A stretch of DNA of 64,000 nt from Pseudomonadota bacterium (lineage in GTDB: Bacteria > Pseudomonadota > Alphaproteobacteria > Rhizobiales > Hyphomicrobiaceae). Within the stretch, counting starts at the first letter, position 1. Each line of letters opens with the position of its first letter. A model generated the notes under the pieces. The model made no database searches and was not told the origin of the DNA. It saw only the letters and a program-made list of their open reading frames with translations. A program made the position numbers and the translations under genes. This document shows, piece after piece, positions 47,649-57,746 of this stretch. The stretch lies in contig JAFAFW010000054.1 of assembly GCA_023423275.1 (NCBI GenBank), positions 1 to 64,000 on the forward strand, in the 5' to 3' direction.

Positions 47649-48491
47649 CTATCCTTCCGCCAGACGTGGGTTCATCGCGTCGTTGAACGCCTCTCCCAGA
47701 AGGTTGATCGCCAGCACCGCGAGCACGATGACGCTGCCCGGAATCGCGCTGAGATACCAGGCCGTGCGGATGACCGCGCGGCCATTGCCGATCATGGTGC
47801 CCCAACTCATCATGTTCGGATCGCCGAGCCCAAGGAAGGCCAACGCCGATTCATTCAGGATCGCGGTCGCGACGATCACCGAGGTGGTCACGATCAGTGG
47901 CGGCAGGGCATTGGGCAGGATTTCGCGGAAAATGATATAGCTGTTCGAGAATCCGAGGCTCTGTGCCGACAGGACGAATTCGCGCGCGCGCAGTGCCCGG
48001 AACTCGGCGCGCACCAGGCGCGCCACAGTCGGCCACGATACGATCCCGATGCCAATCGTGATGGTCGTCACCGTCGGCTGGAAGATTGCCACCAGCACGA
48101 TGAGAAACAGGAATGACGGCATCGTCTGGACGGCTTCCGTCACGCGCGTCAGCAAACCATCCACCCAGCCGCCGAAGTATCCGCTGACGGCGCCGATCAA
48201 CGTACCGATCACGATGCAAATCGCGGCAGCCATCAACCCGATCAGCAACGACACGCGCGCGCCGTGAAAGAGACCGGAGGCGATGTCGCGCCCGAAATTA
48301 TCAGACCCCAGCGGATAGGCCGGATTCTGTCCCGGCCACAAGTAGGGGCGTGCGACCATGTCGAACGGATCGTTCGGATAGAAAATGTTTGCCGTCGCGG
48401 CCATGCCAATGACCACGGCCACAATGGCGAAACCGATAAGGGCACTCGGATTGCGCAACAAGCGGCGCAGAACTTCCTTCGGTCCCGTCAA
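47649..48491 (-). CDS. Peptide/nickel-type ABC permease (DppC family)
   Basis: A 280-residue permease: LLRNPSALIGFAIVAVVIGMAATANIFYPNDPFDM, PLGSDNFGRDIASGLFHGARVSLLIG (the DppC marker), and the EAA loop LSAQSLGFSNSYIIFREILPNALPPLIV. The start is TTG, overlapping the preceding permease stop by 4 bp. It works with the DppB-like and GsiA-like proteins of the same operon. Confidence 0.93.
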   Translation of the reverse strand: MTGPKEVLRRLLRNPSALIGFAIVAVVIGMAATANIFYPNDPFDMVARPYLWPGQNPAYPLGSDNFGRDIASGLFHGARVSLLIGLMAAAICIVIGTLIGAVSGYFGGWVDGLLTRVTEAVQTMPSFLFLIVLVAIFQPTVTTITIGIGIVSWPTVARLVRAEFRALRAREFVLSAQSLGFSNSYIIFREILPNALPPLIVTTSVIVATAILNESALAFLGLGDPNMMSWGTMIGNGRAVIRTAWYLSAIPGSVIVLAVLAINLLGEAFNDAMNPRLAEG

Positions 48492-49510
48492 TGTGCACCA
48501 TCCCTGATCCGAGGATCGAGCAAGGCATGAAGAATGTCCGTCAGGATGTTCACTGCAATAACCAGGAGCGACGACAGCAGCAAAATTCCAAGAAGCACGT
48601 TATAGTCACGCGCCAGGACCGTCTGCAGCGCGAGACTTCCGAGCCCGGGCCAGGCAAACACGGTCTCCGCCACGATCGCACCACCAAGCAGGATACCGAA
48701 ATGGACGCCCGCGACCGTGGTGACCGGAATTAGCGCGTTCCTCAACACATGCACGACCGCGATGCGCGTCGGCGAAAGGCCCTTCGCAAGAGCGGTGCGC
48801 ACATAATCCTGGCGGGAAACTTCCAGCATGCTGGCGCGAATGAGGCGCGCATAGATCGCAATGAAGAACAGGGCCAGAGATGTGGCCGGCAGGATCAGAT
48901 AGCGCGCCGTGTCCAAGGCTTGTTCGAACGCGGATCCCTGAAACCCGATCGTTCCGCTGCCGCTGCTGGGCAGCCAGCCGAGCTTGACCGAAAATACGAC
49001 GATCAGCATCAAGGCCCCCCAGAATGAGGGGATCGAATAAAACAGCAAAACCAGCGCGGACAATGCCCGGTCTGTGAACGACCCCACCCGGGACGCCATC
49101 ACCGTTCCAACGGCGATACCGATGATGAGCGCCATGCCGAGCGCCGTTGTCATCAGTAGCAGCGTATTCGGCAGACGGCTCATGATGACCTCGGTCACCG
49201 GCACGCCAAACCGCGCGGATTGGCCGAGATTGAAGTGCAGCAGCCCCCAGACGTAGTTCACGAACTGCTGCAACACCGGAAGATCGAGGCCGAAACGCTC
49301 GCGCAGCGCCGCCATCGTCTCTGCCGTCGCGGCTCCCGACTCCGCCGCCATCACATCGGCCGCATCGCCGGGAGCGAGTTTCAGCAGGAAAAAGTTCACG
49401 ACAATGATGATCGCAACCGTCGGCACAGTGCGGACGAGGAACCGCAAGGCTCCCCCCGCAAACGCGCCGAACAGTGCCATCGCCTTGTTGTCTTTCCCTG
49501 CTCCCATCAC
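48488..49510 (-). CDS. Peptide/nickel-type ABC permease (DppB family)
   Basis: A 340-residue permease with about six helices. FLVRTVPTVAIIIVVNFFLLKLAPGD is the first helix; YVRTALAKGLSPTRIAVVHVLRNALIPVTTVAGVHFGILLGGAIVAETVFAWPGLGSL is the coupling region. The start is GTG 49510 or ATG 49507, overlapping the stop of the binding-protein gene. An acidic/Ala-rich periplasmic part (DVMAAESGAATAETM) precedes helix 2, as is normal for the family. Confidence 0.93.
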   Translation of the reverse strand: MMGAGKDNKAMALFGAFAGGALRFLVRTVPTVAIIIVVNFFLLKLAPGDAADVMAAESGAATAETMAALRERFGLDLPVLQQFVNYVWGLLHFNLGQSARFGVPVTEVIMSRLPNTLLLMTTALGMALIIGIAVGTVMASRVGSFTDRALSALVLLFYSIPSFWGALMLIVVFSVKLGWLPSSGSGTIGFQGSAFEQALDTARYLILPATSLALFFIAIYARLIRASMLEVSRQDYVRTALAKGLSPTRIAVVHVLRNALIPVTTVAGVHFGILLGGAIVAETVFAWPGLGSLALQTVLARDYNVLLGILLLSSLLVIAVNILTDILHALLDPRIRDGAH

Positions 49511-51108
49511 GCAACCAGGTAAGCGTCGGCAAGGTTCGCGTGAATGCCGTCCGCGGTGATCGTATGGTTCATCAGCTTCTTCGAGTGAAGCGTGAAGGTC
49601 TGGATCGCGATCGTGTAGATGTTGGGAACGTCCTCGGCAATGATCTTCTGGAAGTCATAGAAGAGCTGAGCACGCTTCTTCGTATCCGGCTCGATCTGCG
49701 CTGCCTCGAGCAGTTCGTCCACCTTCGGGTTCGAATAGTTCGAGCCGTTCGAGAATGGCACTCCGGGCTTGAAGTTCTTCGACCAGAAGAAGCGCTGCAC
49801 ACCGAGAGTGGGATCGGGCGAGTTCGTCATCGTGTTATTGACGAAATCAAACGTCCGTTCGCCGTAAACGCGCTTGATGTAGCCCGGCATATCCGAGTTG
49901 CGCAACGTCACATCAATGCCGACCTTGGACAGCGCCTGGCGAAGATATTCCGCTGTCTGGTGATGGAAGCTTCCGATAGGTAGCGGATCGTGGCTCACCG
50001 CGAAACGGACGCCGTTGGCACCGCGCATCACTCCGGCATCGTCCAGAATCTTGTTGGCCAGGGTCGGGTCGAACGCGTACGTCTTCACATCGCCCGTATA
50101 GAACTGCGTGTGGGCCTGATGGATCGGCCCGGTTGCGATCTCACCGAAACCGTAGAACACATTCTGCAGGATGGCGTTCTTGTCCACCGCGTGCGCGATC
50201 GCCTGGCGCACTTCAAGCCGCTTGAAGTTCGGATTGTCCAGGTTGAACTCGATGCAGGAGATATTGGGGCCGTAACCGTAGCCGCCCGTTTCGTAGCCGA
50301 TGTTCGGGTTGGCCTTGATACGCTCGACATCGCTGTAGGGGATCGGATAGTCGCCGCCGACATCCACTTCGCCCGTCTCGAATGCGATGGAACGAGCAGC
50401 CGCATCGGGAATGAAGCGCGCGATAATGCGATCGAGATACGGCTTGCCCTCTTCCCAGTAATTGGGATTGCGCTCGAAGATCATATGGCTGCCGCGTTGC
50501 CATTCCTTGAAGACAAACGGTCCAGTCCCGATCGGAGCCTGATTGCGCGGATTTTTCGTTGGATCTCCGTCACCATAGATATGCTTCGGCACGATCGGCG
50601 ATTCCTGGCCGGCCAAGGCATTGAGCAGATAGGGAGCAGGCTTGGACAGCTTCACACGCACCGTGTGATCGTCGACCGCCGTGACATCCTCGACATTGGC
50701 GAAGGTCGCGCGTCCGCGCGGATGGGTTCTCTTCAGCGTGGTCAGTGAGAACACAACGTCCGCCGCAGTGAAGGGCTGGCCGTCATGCCACTTCACGCCC
50801 TGGCGCAGTTTGAACACCAGCTCCTTGCCATCCGGCGTCATCGTATGGCTGAGCGCCAACTGCGGACGCAGCGAGAAATCCGGGTTGTAGCCGTACAGAC
50901 CCTCGGTGATCTTGCAGCTCAGCATGACGTTGGCACCGGTCGTGTCGGCGATCGGAACGAGACCTGTCGGCTCGGGATCGACAAGAAAGCGCAGCGTTCC
51001 GCCCTTGACAGGCGACGTCTGCGCAAACGACGGAAACGAGCTCGCAAGCAACAGACCGCCGGCACCGCCAACGAATGTTCGACGAGAGATGTACGGCTTG
51101 AAGATCAT
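49507..51108 (-). CDS. Peptide-type ABC solute-binding protein (SBP_bac_5)
   Basis: A 533-residue periplasmic receptor of cluster C size. The N-terminus has a Tat motif (SRRTFVGGAGGLLLASSFPSFAQ). Mature features include GGTLRFLVDPEPTGL, ITEGLYGYNPDFSLRPQLA, FKLRQGVKWHDGQPFTAADV and the hinge IGTGPFVFKEWQRG. Such proteins bind di-/oligopeptides, nickel or other compact solutes. The context of hydantoinase A/B suggests a cyclic amide or hydantoin-like compound. That is inference. Confidence 0.93.
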   Translation of the reverse strand: MIFKPYISRRTFVGGAGGLLLASSFPSFAQTSPVKGGTLRFLVDPEPTGLVPIADTTGANVMLSCKITEGLYGYNPDFSLRPQLALSHTMTPDGKELVFKLRQGVKWHDGQPFTAADVVFSLTTLKRTHPRGRATFANVEDVTAVDDHTVRVKLSKPAPYLLNALAGQESPIVPKHIYGDGDPTKNPRNQAPIGTGPFVFKEWQRGSHMIFERNPNYWEEGKPYLDRIIARFIPDAAARSIAFETGEVDVGGDYPIPYSDVERIKANPNIGYETGGYGYGPNISCIEFNLDNPNFKRLEVRQAIAHAVDKNAILQNVFYGFGEIATGPIHQAHTQFYTGDVKTYAFDPTLANKILDDAGVMRGANGVRFAVSHDPLPIGSFHHQTAEYLRQALSKVGIDVTLRNSDMPGYIKRVYGERTFDFVNNTMTNSPDPTLGVQRFFWSKNFKPGVPFSNGSNYSNPKVDELLEAAQIEPDTKKRAQLFYDFQKIIAEDVPNIYTIAIQTFTLHSKKLMNHTITADGIHANLADAYLVA

Positions 51109-51167
51109 GATGTTCCCTTTCCCTTATTTCAATCGACGGATGGGCGCACGCCCGAAAAGCTTGCCTT

Positions 51168-53177
51168 TCAGGCTGCCAGACTACGTTCAATGTCCGCTAG
51201 AACCGCTTCGACCTCACCACGGGCCGCGCGCAACGCATTCGCATCGAACGGCTTGTCGCGCGCGATGAATGCCAGAACCGGTTGGAAGATGCGCAGCCGC
51301 AAAAGGCCACGCGCCGTCGGCGGCCGCGCGAAGAGAGCGTTGCTGATGCGCGCCATGAGCGCATCGTCGAACACCGATTCCCAGACCGTGCGCTCCCTGC
51401 CGAAATCGAACAAGGAACGATCCTTCTCGCTGGACGCGGCACCGCGACGCTTTTCGCGCAATTGCTCCGTGGCATCGGCGTCGACCGCCTCGTTTCGGAT
51501 CACGACACCATAATCGCGCTCGGCGCCTTCCAACGAAACGAAGCCACGCAGGACGTCGGCCAAAACCAGCGCGGGCTCACGATCCAGCGGATCGCCATAA
51601 CCGCCGCCGCCCGGCGTCATGACCGTCACCGTATCGGTATTGGCCACGTCGATCATGTCGATCTTGCCCAGTTCCTGCTCTTCCGGACGGCCATAGTTGC
51701 GGACGGTGCGCGCAGACTTGCCGCAACGGCCTCCTGCCAACCCCCACGGCACGAAGCGGAAGCGTTCCATGCCGCGGCCCAGAACCTGGCTGCCGGAATA
51801 GTGCGGTGAGAATGTCAGTTCCAACCCAACGCCGCCGCGCCACTTGCCCGGCCCACCGGAGTCGGGGCGGATGCCATAGCGATGAATGGTGATCGCGGCA
51901 GATGATTCCACCGTCTCGACGGGATTGTTGGCCATGCCGCTGGTCGAGGAATCGCGCGCATCGACGCCATCCATTCCAAGCCGGCCGCCGGTACCACCGG
52001 TCATCGGCTCGACAACGTCGACCTTACGCTTGCCGGTCTCGTCGGCAGGTTCAGCCAGCACAACCGGAATAATGAGACCGCATCCCGCGGCGCGCATGAA
52101 TTCCGGCACGGCCTGCGCCAGCAGCCCGTTCATCACGTCCACCATGCGATTGCCGGTCGCGTGCCGCACGCCGACCGCGGCGGGAAACACGGGATTGATC
52201 AGCGACCCGCGCGGCAACGACATCGAGATCGAATCGAAGATACCCGCGTTGACAGGCAGCGACGGATCACGTGTCAGTGCGTATTGCAGCAGCCGCAGAG
52301 TCAGCCAGGCATGGCGCTTGCCCGCCGACGGCAAATTGTAGGCCGACGCGATCTGCGGATCGGTACCTGCAAAATCAATATCGATCGCACCGTCTTTGGC
52401 CGTCATCGTCGCATGGATGCGGACCGGCAACGGCGAAACGAGGTCATCATCCAGATAGTCGCTGAATGAATAAGTCCCATCGGGAATCGTACGGAAGGCA
52501 TCGCGCGCCTTCTGCCCCGTATACGCGTTGATTTCCGTCGTCGCGGCGTTGAAAGCCTCCGCACCATGTTGCGCGATCATGCTCGCGACACGACGCTCAC
52601 CAACCGCCAGCGACGCGACCATCGCCTTCAGGTCACCCATGTTCTCTTCGCCGGTGCGGCTGTTGCGCTCGATGAAGGCAACGACATCCGGATTGAACTT
52701 GCCGGCTTTTACAAGCTTCACCGGAGGGATCATCAGCCCCTCCTGGTAAATCTCGTAGTTGGACGGCGAAATACTCGACGGCACGCGCCCGCCAACGTCG
52801 GCGGAGTGGATGAAGCACCAGCCGTAGCAGACGACCTTCCCGTCATGGAAATACGGCTGCAGGAGATGCAGGTCAGGAAGATGGGTCGACAGGCCGCCGG
52901 AAAGATACGGATCGTTGGTGATGATCACGTCGCCGGGTTCGACGTCCGTGACTGCAGCGATGACATCGGAGGCGTCGTTGTCCACCATGTTGCAGACGCC
53001 GACGGTGGTCGGGAAACAGAACAGGCGGCCTTCGGCATTGACGAGGCCGGTTCCGAAATCCTGCGTCTCCTTGACGTAGATCGTGCGGCCGGAGCGCTGC
53101 AGGGCGATGCCCATTTCCTCGGCGGTGGCAGCCACCTTGGTGATCAGGATTTCGAGCGTAACGGGGTCGAGCTTCAT
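51168..53177 (-). CDS. hyuB: Hydantoinase B / 5-oxoprolinase B family protein
   Basis: A 669-residue subunit of an ATP-dependent hydantoin- or oxoproline-hydrolysing enzyme. It has the family start LDPVTLEILITKVAATAEEMGIALQRSGRTIYVKE, and NDPYLSGGLSTHLPDLHLLQPYF, GWCFIHSADVGGRVPSS and the C-terminal glycine-rich GVGLELTFSPHYSG..PWGLAGG. It may be longer than usual at its C-terminus (about 560-580 is common), with an extra 90-residue tail. It follows hyuA by 4 bp and precedes the binding-protein gene by 59 bp. Confidence 0.93.
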   Translation of the reverse strand: MKLDPVTLEILITKVAATAEEMGIALQRSGRTIYVKETQDFGTGLVNAEGRLFCFPTTVGVCNMVDNDASDVIAAVTDVEPGDVIITNDPYLSGGLSTHLPDLHLLQPYFHDGKVVCYGWCFIHSADVGGRVPSSISPSNYEIYQEGLMIPPVKLVKAGKFNPDVVAFIERNSRTGEENMGDLKAMVASLAVGERRVASMIAQHGAEAFNAATTEINAYTGQKARDAFRTIPDGTYSFSDYLDDDLVSPLPVRIHATMTAKDGAIDIDFAGTDPQIASAYNLPSAGKRHAWLTLRLLQYALTRDPSLPVNAGIFDSISMSLPRGSLINPVFPAAVGVRHATGNRMVDVMNGLLAQAVPEFMRAAGCGLIIPVVLAEPADETGKRKVDVVEPMTGGTGGRLGMDGVDARDSSTSGMANNPVETVESSAAITIHRYGIRPDSGGPGKWRGGVGLELTFSPHYSGSQVLGRGMERFRFVPWGLAGGRCGKSARTVRNYGRPEEQELGKIDMIDVANTDTVTVMTPGGGGYGDPLDREPALVLADVLRGFVSLEGAERDYGVVIRNEAVDADATEQLREKRRGAASSEKDRSLFDFGRERTVWESVFDDALMARISNALFARPPTARGLLRLRIFQPVLAFIARDKPFDANALRAARGEVEAVLADIERSLAA

Positions 53178-53181
53178 CGTA

Positions 53182-55245
53182 TCAGATCCTGTTGACCATC
53201 AGTGGGCCCTGTTCGTTCGTGGTCAACCGCCAGCCCGGCGGGATCCACGTGGTGGTGTCGTCCTGTTCGACGACGGCAGGACCAACGAGTGAAGCTCCCG
53301 CACCAAGATCGTCCCGGCGATAGATGATTGCCTCGACCCACTCACCGCGATGAAACACTTTCCGCTTTCCGCGATTGGCCGGCTCCGCATTCTGCGCCGG
53401 AAGCAGCGGATGCTTTGCCTTCGGCACTTCACCGATAATGCTGAGACGCTGCGTGACGGCTTCGACCGCGTGGTCGGCTTCGCGGAAACCGTAGATGTTC
53501 TCGTGTGCGCGATGAAAGGCCTGGATGACACCGCTTACATCGCGCGCGCGCCGAACCTCTTCGGGAATGGTCACCGTCAACGAGAAGGACTGACCTGCGT
53601 ACTGCATATCAACCGCGTGCACCATGCGCACACCCGCGGTTGCGACGTCCTCTTCATCGACCCAGCGCTGCGCGTGCTCTTCCAGGGCCTCCCAGTTGCC
53701 CCACAGGCGATCAGCGGCTGTATGCACGCGCGCCTTGCCAAGGCTGCGCACAAAATCCCTGCGCAGATCGGCGACCGCCGCGCCGAGCGCGCAGAACGTT
53801 GCTGCCGCCGACGGAACCATGACGCCGGCAAGGTTGGCTTCTTCCGCCAGCATCAGCGCATGAGTTGGCCCGGCGCCACCGAACGGGATCACGATATGAT
53901 CGGCGGGCTCGTAGCCTTTCTGGGCGAGCAATTTGAACAGCTCAGACGCCATACGCACGGTCGCAACCCGCAACGCGGCCTCTGCGGCGTGCGCGGCTGA
54001 CGGCAGCTTGAGTTCTTTTGCAACGCGCGCAAGCGCGGCTTCCGAACCTTTGGCGTCCAGGCGCATCGCGCCGCCCAGAAAACGGTCAGGATCGATAAAG
54101 CCGAGAACCAGATAGCAGTCGGTCACCGTCGGCTGGGTTCCGCCAAGACCATATGCGACCGGTCCAGGGTTTGCGCCAGCGCTCTCGGGGCCGACCTTGA
54201 TGACACCGTACGAGTCCACCGAGATGATGGAGCCGCCGCCCGCGCCGATGCTGTTCACACCAACGACCGGCATCATCAACGGCAGATCGCCGATCCGGGC
54301 GTTGGTCGTAAACTCGACCTCGCCATTGGTGATGATGGCAATATCGGCACTGGTTCCGCCCATGTCGAATGTCAGGGCGGCGGGAACGTTGTTGCTCTTG
54401 CAGATTCTGGCCGCAGCCGTCGCGCCCGAGGCAGGGCCGGACAAAACCGTATCGATCGGCCGCTCGCGCGTACTGGCAAGGCTGAGCATCCCACCCGACG
54501 AGGACGTCATCTGCAGAACCGCCTCGGCGGTCGTATTGATACGGCTATCGAGCTTGTTGAGATACGCCGACATCAGCGGATGGATCTGCGCATTGATGCA
54601 GGCGACGACGCCACGCTCGAACTCGCGCACTTCCGGCCAGATTTCTGCCGAGCACGTGACCAGCAGCTCGGGAATTTCCTTACGGATCGCCGCAGCCAGC
54701 TCGTTCTCGAGCGTGGCATCCACGTACGAATTGAGGAGCATCACGGCAACCGCATCGACCCCGGCCTTGCGGATCTTGGCTGCGACCTCGGAAATCTCCG
54801 CAGCACTAACGTTCGACAGCGGCTTGCCATCGGCGGCGATGCGCGCGTCGACCTCGAAAATGAGATCACGCGTGACGACAGGCATCTCTTTGGTGATGTG
54901 AAAGTTGTATGGCGTGCGCAGCTTGGCGCGGCCGATCTCAAGTACATCGCGGTGACCTTTGGAAACGACCAAAGCCACGCGCGCGATCTTGCGTTGCAGA
55001 ATGGCATTGAGCGCCAGCGTCGTTCCGTGAACCACGCGCAAGCCGCGCCCCGTGAGCTTCTGGTTCTTATCGATCAGCGCCCTGAGACCCAGCTCGACCG
55101 CGAGCGACGGGTCAGCCGGTGTACTAGGCTGCTTGTGGAGCAACAGATCGCCGTCCGGCATGACGACGACGAAATCAGTGAACGTACCTCCGACGTCGAT
55201 GCCGACCGTCGGGAGCGGAGTCGAGAGTGCACTCATCGCAGACAC
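53182..55245 (-). CDS. hyuA: Hydantoinase A / 5-oxoprolinase A family ATPase
   Basis: A 687-residue actin-like ATPase subunit. Its phosphate loop GIDVGGTFTDFVV is at residues 15-27, with LHKQPSTPADPS, HGTTLALNAILQRK, the central MTSSSGGMLSL and PASGATAAARI, and FDMGGTSADIAII. It activates the ring amide that HyuB hydrolyses. The start is GTG 55245 after AAGGA; an ATG at 55236 is also possible. It is the first gene of the operon hyuA-hyuB-SBP-permeases-ATPase. Confidence 0.93.
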   Translation of the reverse strand: MSAMSALSTPLPTVGIDVGGTFTDFVVVMPDGDLLLHKQPSTPADPSLAVELGLRALIDKNQKLTGRGLRVVHGTTLALNAILQRKIARVALVVSKGHRDVLEIGRAKLRTPYNFHITKEMPVVTRDLIFEVDARIAADGKPLSNVSAAEISEVAAKIRKAGVDAVAVMLLNSYVDATLENELAAAIRKEIPELLVTCSAEIWPEVREFERGVVACINAQIHPLMSAYLNKLDSRINTTAEAVLQMTSSSGGMLSLASTRERPIDTVLSGPASGATAAARICKSNNVPAALTFDMGGTSADIAIITNGEVEFTTNARIGDLPLMMPVVGVNSIGAGGGSIISVDSYGVIKVGPESAGANPGPVAYGLGGTQPTVTDCYLVLGFIDPDRFLGGAMRLDAKGSEAALARVAKELKLPSAAHAAEAALRVATVRMASELFKLLAQKGYEPADHIVIPFGGAGPTHALMLAEEANLAGVMVPSAAATFCALGAAVADLRRDFVRSLGKARVHTAADRLWGNWEALEEHAQRWVDEEDVATAGVRMVHAVDMQYAGQSFSLTVTIPEEVRRARDVSGVIQAFHRAHENIYGFREADHAVEAVTQRLSIIGEVPKAKHPLLPAQNAEPANRGKRKVFHRGEWVEAIIYRRDDLGAGASLVGPAVVEQDDTTTWIPPGWRLTTNEQGPLMVNRI

Positions 55246-55656
55246 GCGTCCTTGCCTAATTCCATTCGCCCGAAAATCCGGTCGATGCGCTCATGATTCT
55301 TTTTTAATGCAGTTGCGGACTGCTGACGCAGCCTGCACCGAGTAGAAGGAAATTTCCAGAGAAGTCGCGGGCAAAACTGACGACTGCGGCAAGTTGCTCA
55401 TGTTGCCCCCTGCAACGAAGATGACGGAACCTGAAGCAGACTCATTAAGAAAATCGCGTTTTTGTCGACTGCTTCATGGCTCGATTTTACAAATCCAGGC
55501 ACGGAATTTGTTATCGCGTTTTGACTACAGTTTGCAGAAACACGGCAATATTTTCGTCATGCCTTCCGCAAAGCGTGGAAATTATTCCTCAACCCATTGA
55601 TGTCAGCAAAATGCATCCGCTATCGTGCATCGAACACCCAATCCATTCACCACGCC
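55246..55656. other. Intergenic: promoter region of the hydantoinase operon
   Basis: This 411-bp AT-rich gap between the monooxygenase stop and the hyuA start must contain the hyuA promoter. I see no protein-coding frame with codon character, no RNA fold I can name, and no LacI-type palindrome in it. Confidence 0.4.
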
Positions 55657-57162
55657 TCAGGCGTCCTGCGCAGGCGATGTGGGCAGCGTGCAGTATGGCG
55701 TACCGACAAGCTCGGGCTCGCTGAAGGCTTCGAGCGCAGCCACCATGGCCTCGATGTCCTCGGAGAAGAAATGCGAGGCAATATGCGAGGCGAGACGCTG
55801 AGCACCGATGTTCGCTCCGGGCACATCCGAGGCAATCGCACCGAGACTGGCTGTCGCGGCATGGTTGAACATGTGGATGCGGCTTGCGCCAGGGCACAGC
55901 GACGGCTCGCGCTCTTGCAGCTCAAAGCCCGCCCCCAGCCAGGGAAACCCGCGCAAGGTGCTGCGAAGCAACTCTGGCGGCGGCTGATAGCGATCTCCCC
56001 ACGTGGCGACGTCGCTCGCGAAGTCGGCAAGCATCGGTTCGCGCCGCAGATCGACAACGAACCCGGTCCCCACGATCAGGAAATCAAATTTCTCGATGAC
56101 GCCGTCGCGCAGAATGTCAACGCCATCTCCCTTCCGATCGGCAGAATGCACCGGCGAACCGAAATGCAGATGAAAATTGGGATGCGCAATGGTGCGGTTG
56201 ACCGTCTCGTGCGGCGGAGGGGCGATATTATCCTGCATATAGACGAACAGCGCCCACTTGCGCGCGACGTCAAGGTTGGCCCAGCCTTCGAAGAAACCAG
56301 GGGTCGCGGCAGCCCGGCCCTTATTGATCTGAGGCATCTGCGAGCGTCGGCAATAGAGATCGACTCGTTGGGCGCCGGCCTCGAGCGCGGTCGCCGCATT
56401 ATCCCAGGCTGAGGCGCCGGCACCGAGAACGGCGATGCGCCTTCCCGCGAGTCGGGCGAAGTCAATCTCCTCGCACGTATGAGCGGCCCGGTCAGGCCAA
56501 AGCTCCGCGCTGATCTCCTCCGGAATAGACGGGCCGCCGGTTCCAACGCGCCCGGTCGCGAGAACAACCCGCCGCGCATGAAGCACCGCGCCATCGGCAA
56601 GATGCAAACCAACGCTATCGGCGGCGGGCTCCATCCTCACGACGTCGGCCTCGCTACGCAGCGGCAGCTTGAGAACGCGCCGTATCCAGGTGAGGTAGTC
56701 CTGCCAGCTCGCATTCGGGATCTTATAAAGAGCCTCCCAGGCCGCCGTGCCGAACGACGCCTCATACCACGAGCGATAGGTCAGCGCGGGAATGCCAAGG
56801 CACGGCCCGGGCAGATGCTTGGCGGAGCGCAATGTTTCCATACGCGCATACGTCACCCAGGGACCTTCAAAGCCATCGCGGCTGCGGTCGAGCAGCAGGA
56901 TGTTGCGAATGCCCTTGAGCTGCAGCGCCGCGGCGGCGGCAATGCCGTGCATACCGGCACCGACGACGACGACATCCAGCATCGGGCGTCCGTCCGGGCC
57001 GGTCTTCTGCGGCACCCAGTTGGCCGGCAGCATAAGCATGTCGAGGTCGCGCGCGAGCCGGCGCTCCAGGTCACTCAAGCTCGCCGGTACCGGGGAGAGT
57101 TCCGGCGCCGGAGCGGTGGGACGAACCTCATCGCGCAACTGCAAGTCTCCCAAGGCGTTCAC
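55657..57162 (-). CDS. Flavin-containing monooxygenase-like FAD/NAD(P) oxidoreductase
   Basis: A 501-residue two-dinucleotide-fold flavoprotein. FAD site: VVVVGAGMHGIAAAAALQ (about 64-81) with the acidic end LLLDRS. The NAD(P) site is IAVLGAGASAWDNAATAL (about 239-256). The region VTYARMETLRSAKHLPG lies where flavin monooxygenases carry their FxGxxxHxxx(Y/F)-type elements, but the classical motif is not exact. It likely oxygenates N, S or a carbonyl carbon. GTG start overlaps the AhpD-like gene by 4 bp (GTGA). Confidence 0.85.
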   Translation of the reverse strand: MNALGDLQLRDEVRPTAPAPELSPVPASLSDLERRLARDLDMLMLPANWVPQKTGPDGRPMLDVVVVGAGMHGIAAAAALQLKGIRNILLLDRSRDGFEGPWVTYARMETLRSAKHLPGPCLGIPALTYRSWYEASFGTAAWEALYKIPNASWQDYLTWIRRVLKLPLRSEADVVRMEPAADSVGLHLADGAVLHARRVVLATGRVGTGGPSIPEEISAELWPDRAAHTCEEIDFARLAGRRIAVLGAGASAWDNAATALEAGAQRVDLYCRRSQMPQINKGRAAATPGFFEGWANLDVARKWALFVYMQDNIAPPPHETVNRTIAHPNFHLHFGSPVHSADRKGDGVDILRDGVIEKFDFLIVGTGFVVDLRREPMLADFASDVATWGDRYQPPPELLRSTLRGFPWLGAGFELQEREPSLCPGASRIHMFNHAATASLGAIASDVPGANIGAQRLASHIASHFFSEDIEAMVAALEAFSEPELVGTPYCTLPTSPAQDA

Positions 57163-57746
57163 GCTGACGGGCCGGAACGCAGAGGTTCACCGAGCGTATG
57201 CATCAGCCGGTTCGCCCAATTGAAGATGGCGACGGCGTTGATCAGGTCAAGGAGATCGAGATCGGAGTACCCGTGCGCATGCAGCGCCTCGACCTGTTCC
57301 GTCGTGGGTGCGGGTGGCGTGGCGGTCAGGCTGACCGTGAAATCGATCAGGGCCTGCATCTTGGCATCGACCTTGGCGTCAAGCTGATTGGCCAGGATCT
57401 CATCGACGACCGCGGGCGATCCCATGAAGTTTGCAGCAGCGCGCGCGTGGATGCTCGCGCACGTGACACACCCGTTCACGATCGACGTGACAAGAGCGCC
57501 GATTTCGCGATCAGCGCGGGAAAGACCATCTCCCTTGCCGGTCATGATGGAAGTGAACAAGGGAGTGCGCGCCTTGAGCGTTTGCGGATCGTGCGCCAGC
57601 ACCTTGAGGTAAAGCGACGGCTTCATGCCCGGCTTCAGCGCAAGGGCATCCGCCTGCGCCGGCGTCGGTTTATCGGCATCGATGGGTTCGACGTACGGCT
57701 GCCAGTTGACCACGTCGCGCGTGAATTCGTGAACGACCTCGCTCAT
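57159..57746 (-). CDS. AhpD/CMD-like alkylhydroperoxidase-domain protein with CxxC
   Basis: A 195-residue carboxymuconolactone-decarboxylase-fold protein. The redox site is intact: NGCVTCASIHARAA, with the Cys-x-x-Cys and the following His of AhpD-type peroxidases. The AhpD-like gene start (ATG 57746) overlaps the CMD gene before it, and its end overlaps the monooxygenase after it, each by 4 bp. It resembles the Avi_7169-type peroxidase-related proteins, as far as I recall that family. Confidence 0.85.
   Translation of the reverse strand: MSEVVHEFTRDVVNWQPYVEPIDADKPTPAQADALALKPGMKPSLYLKVLAHDPQTLKARTPLFTSIMTGKGDGLSRADREIGALVTSIVNGCVTCASIHARAAANFMGSPAVVDEILANQLDAKVDAKMQALIDFTVSLTATPPAPTTEQVEALHAHGYSDLDLLDLINAVAIFNWANRLMHTLGEPLRSGPSA

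Noticed and set aside
55246..55656. A hidden small gene or RNA upstream of hydantoinase A
   Set aside because: Short open frames exist but none has a ribosome site with codon character or family resemblance; no RNA fold could be named.
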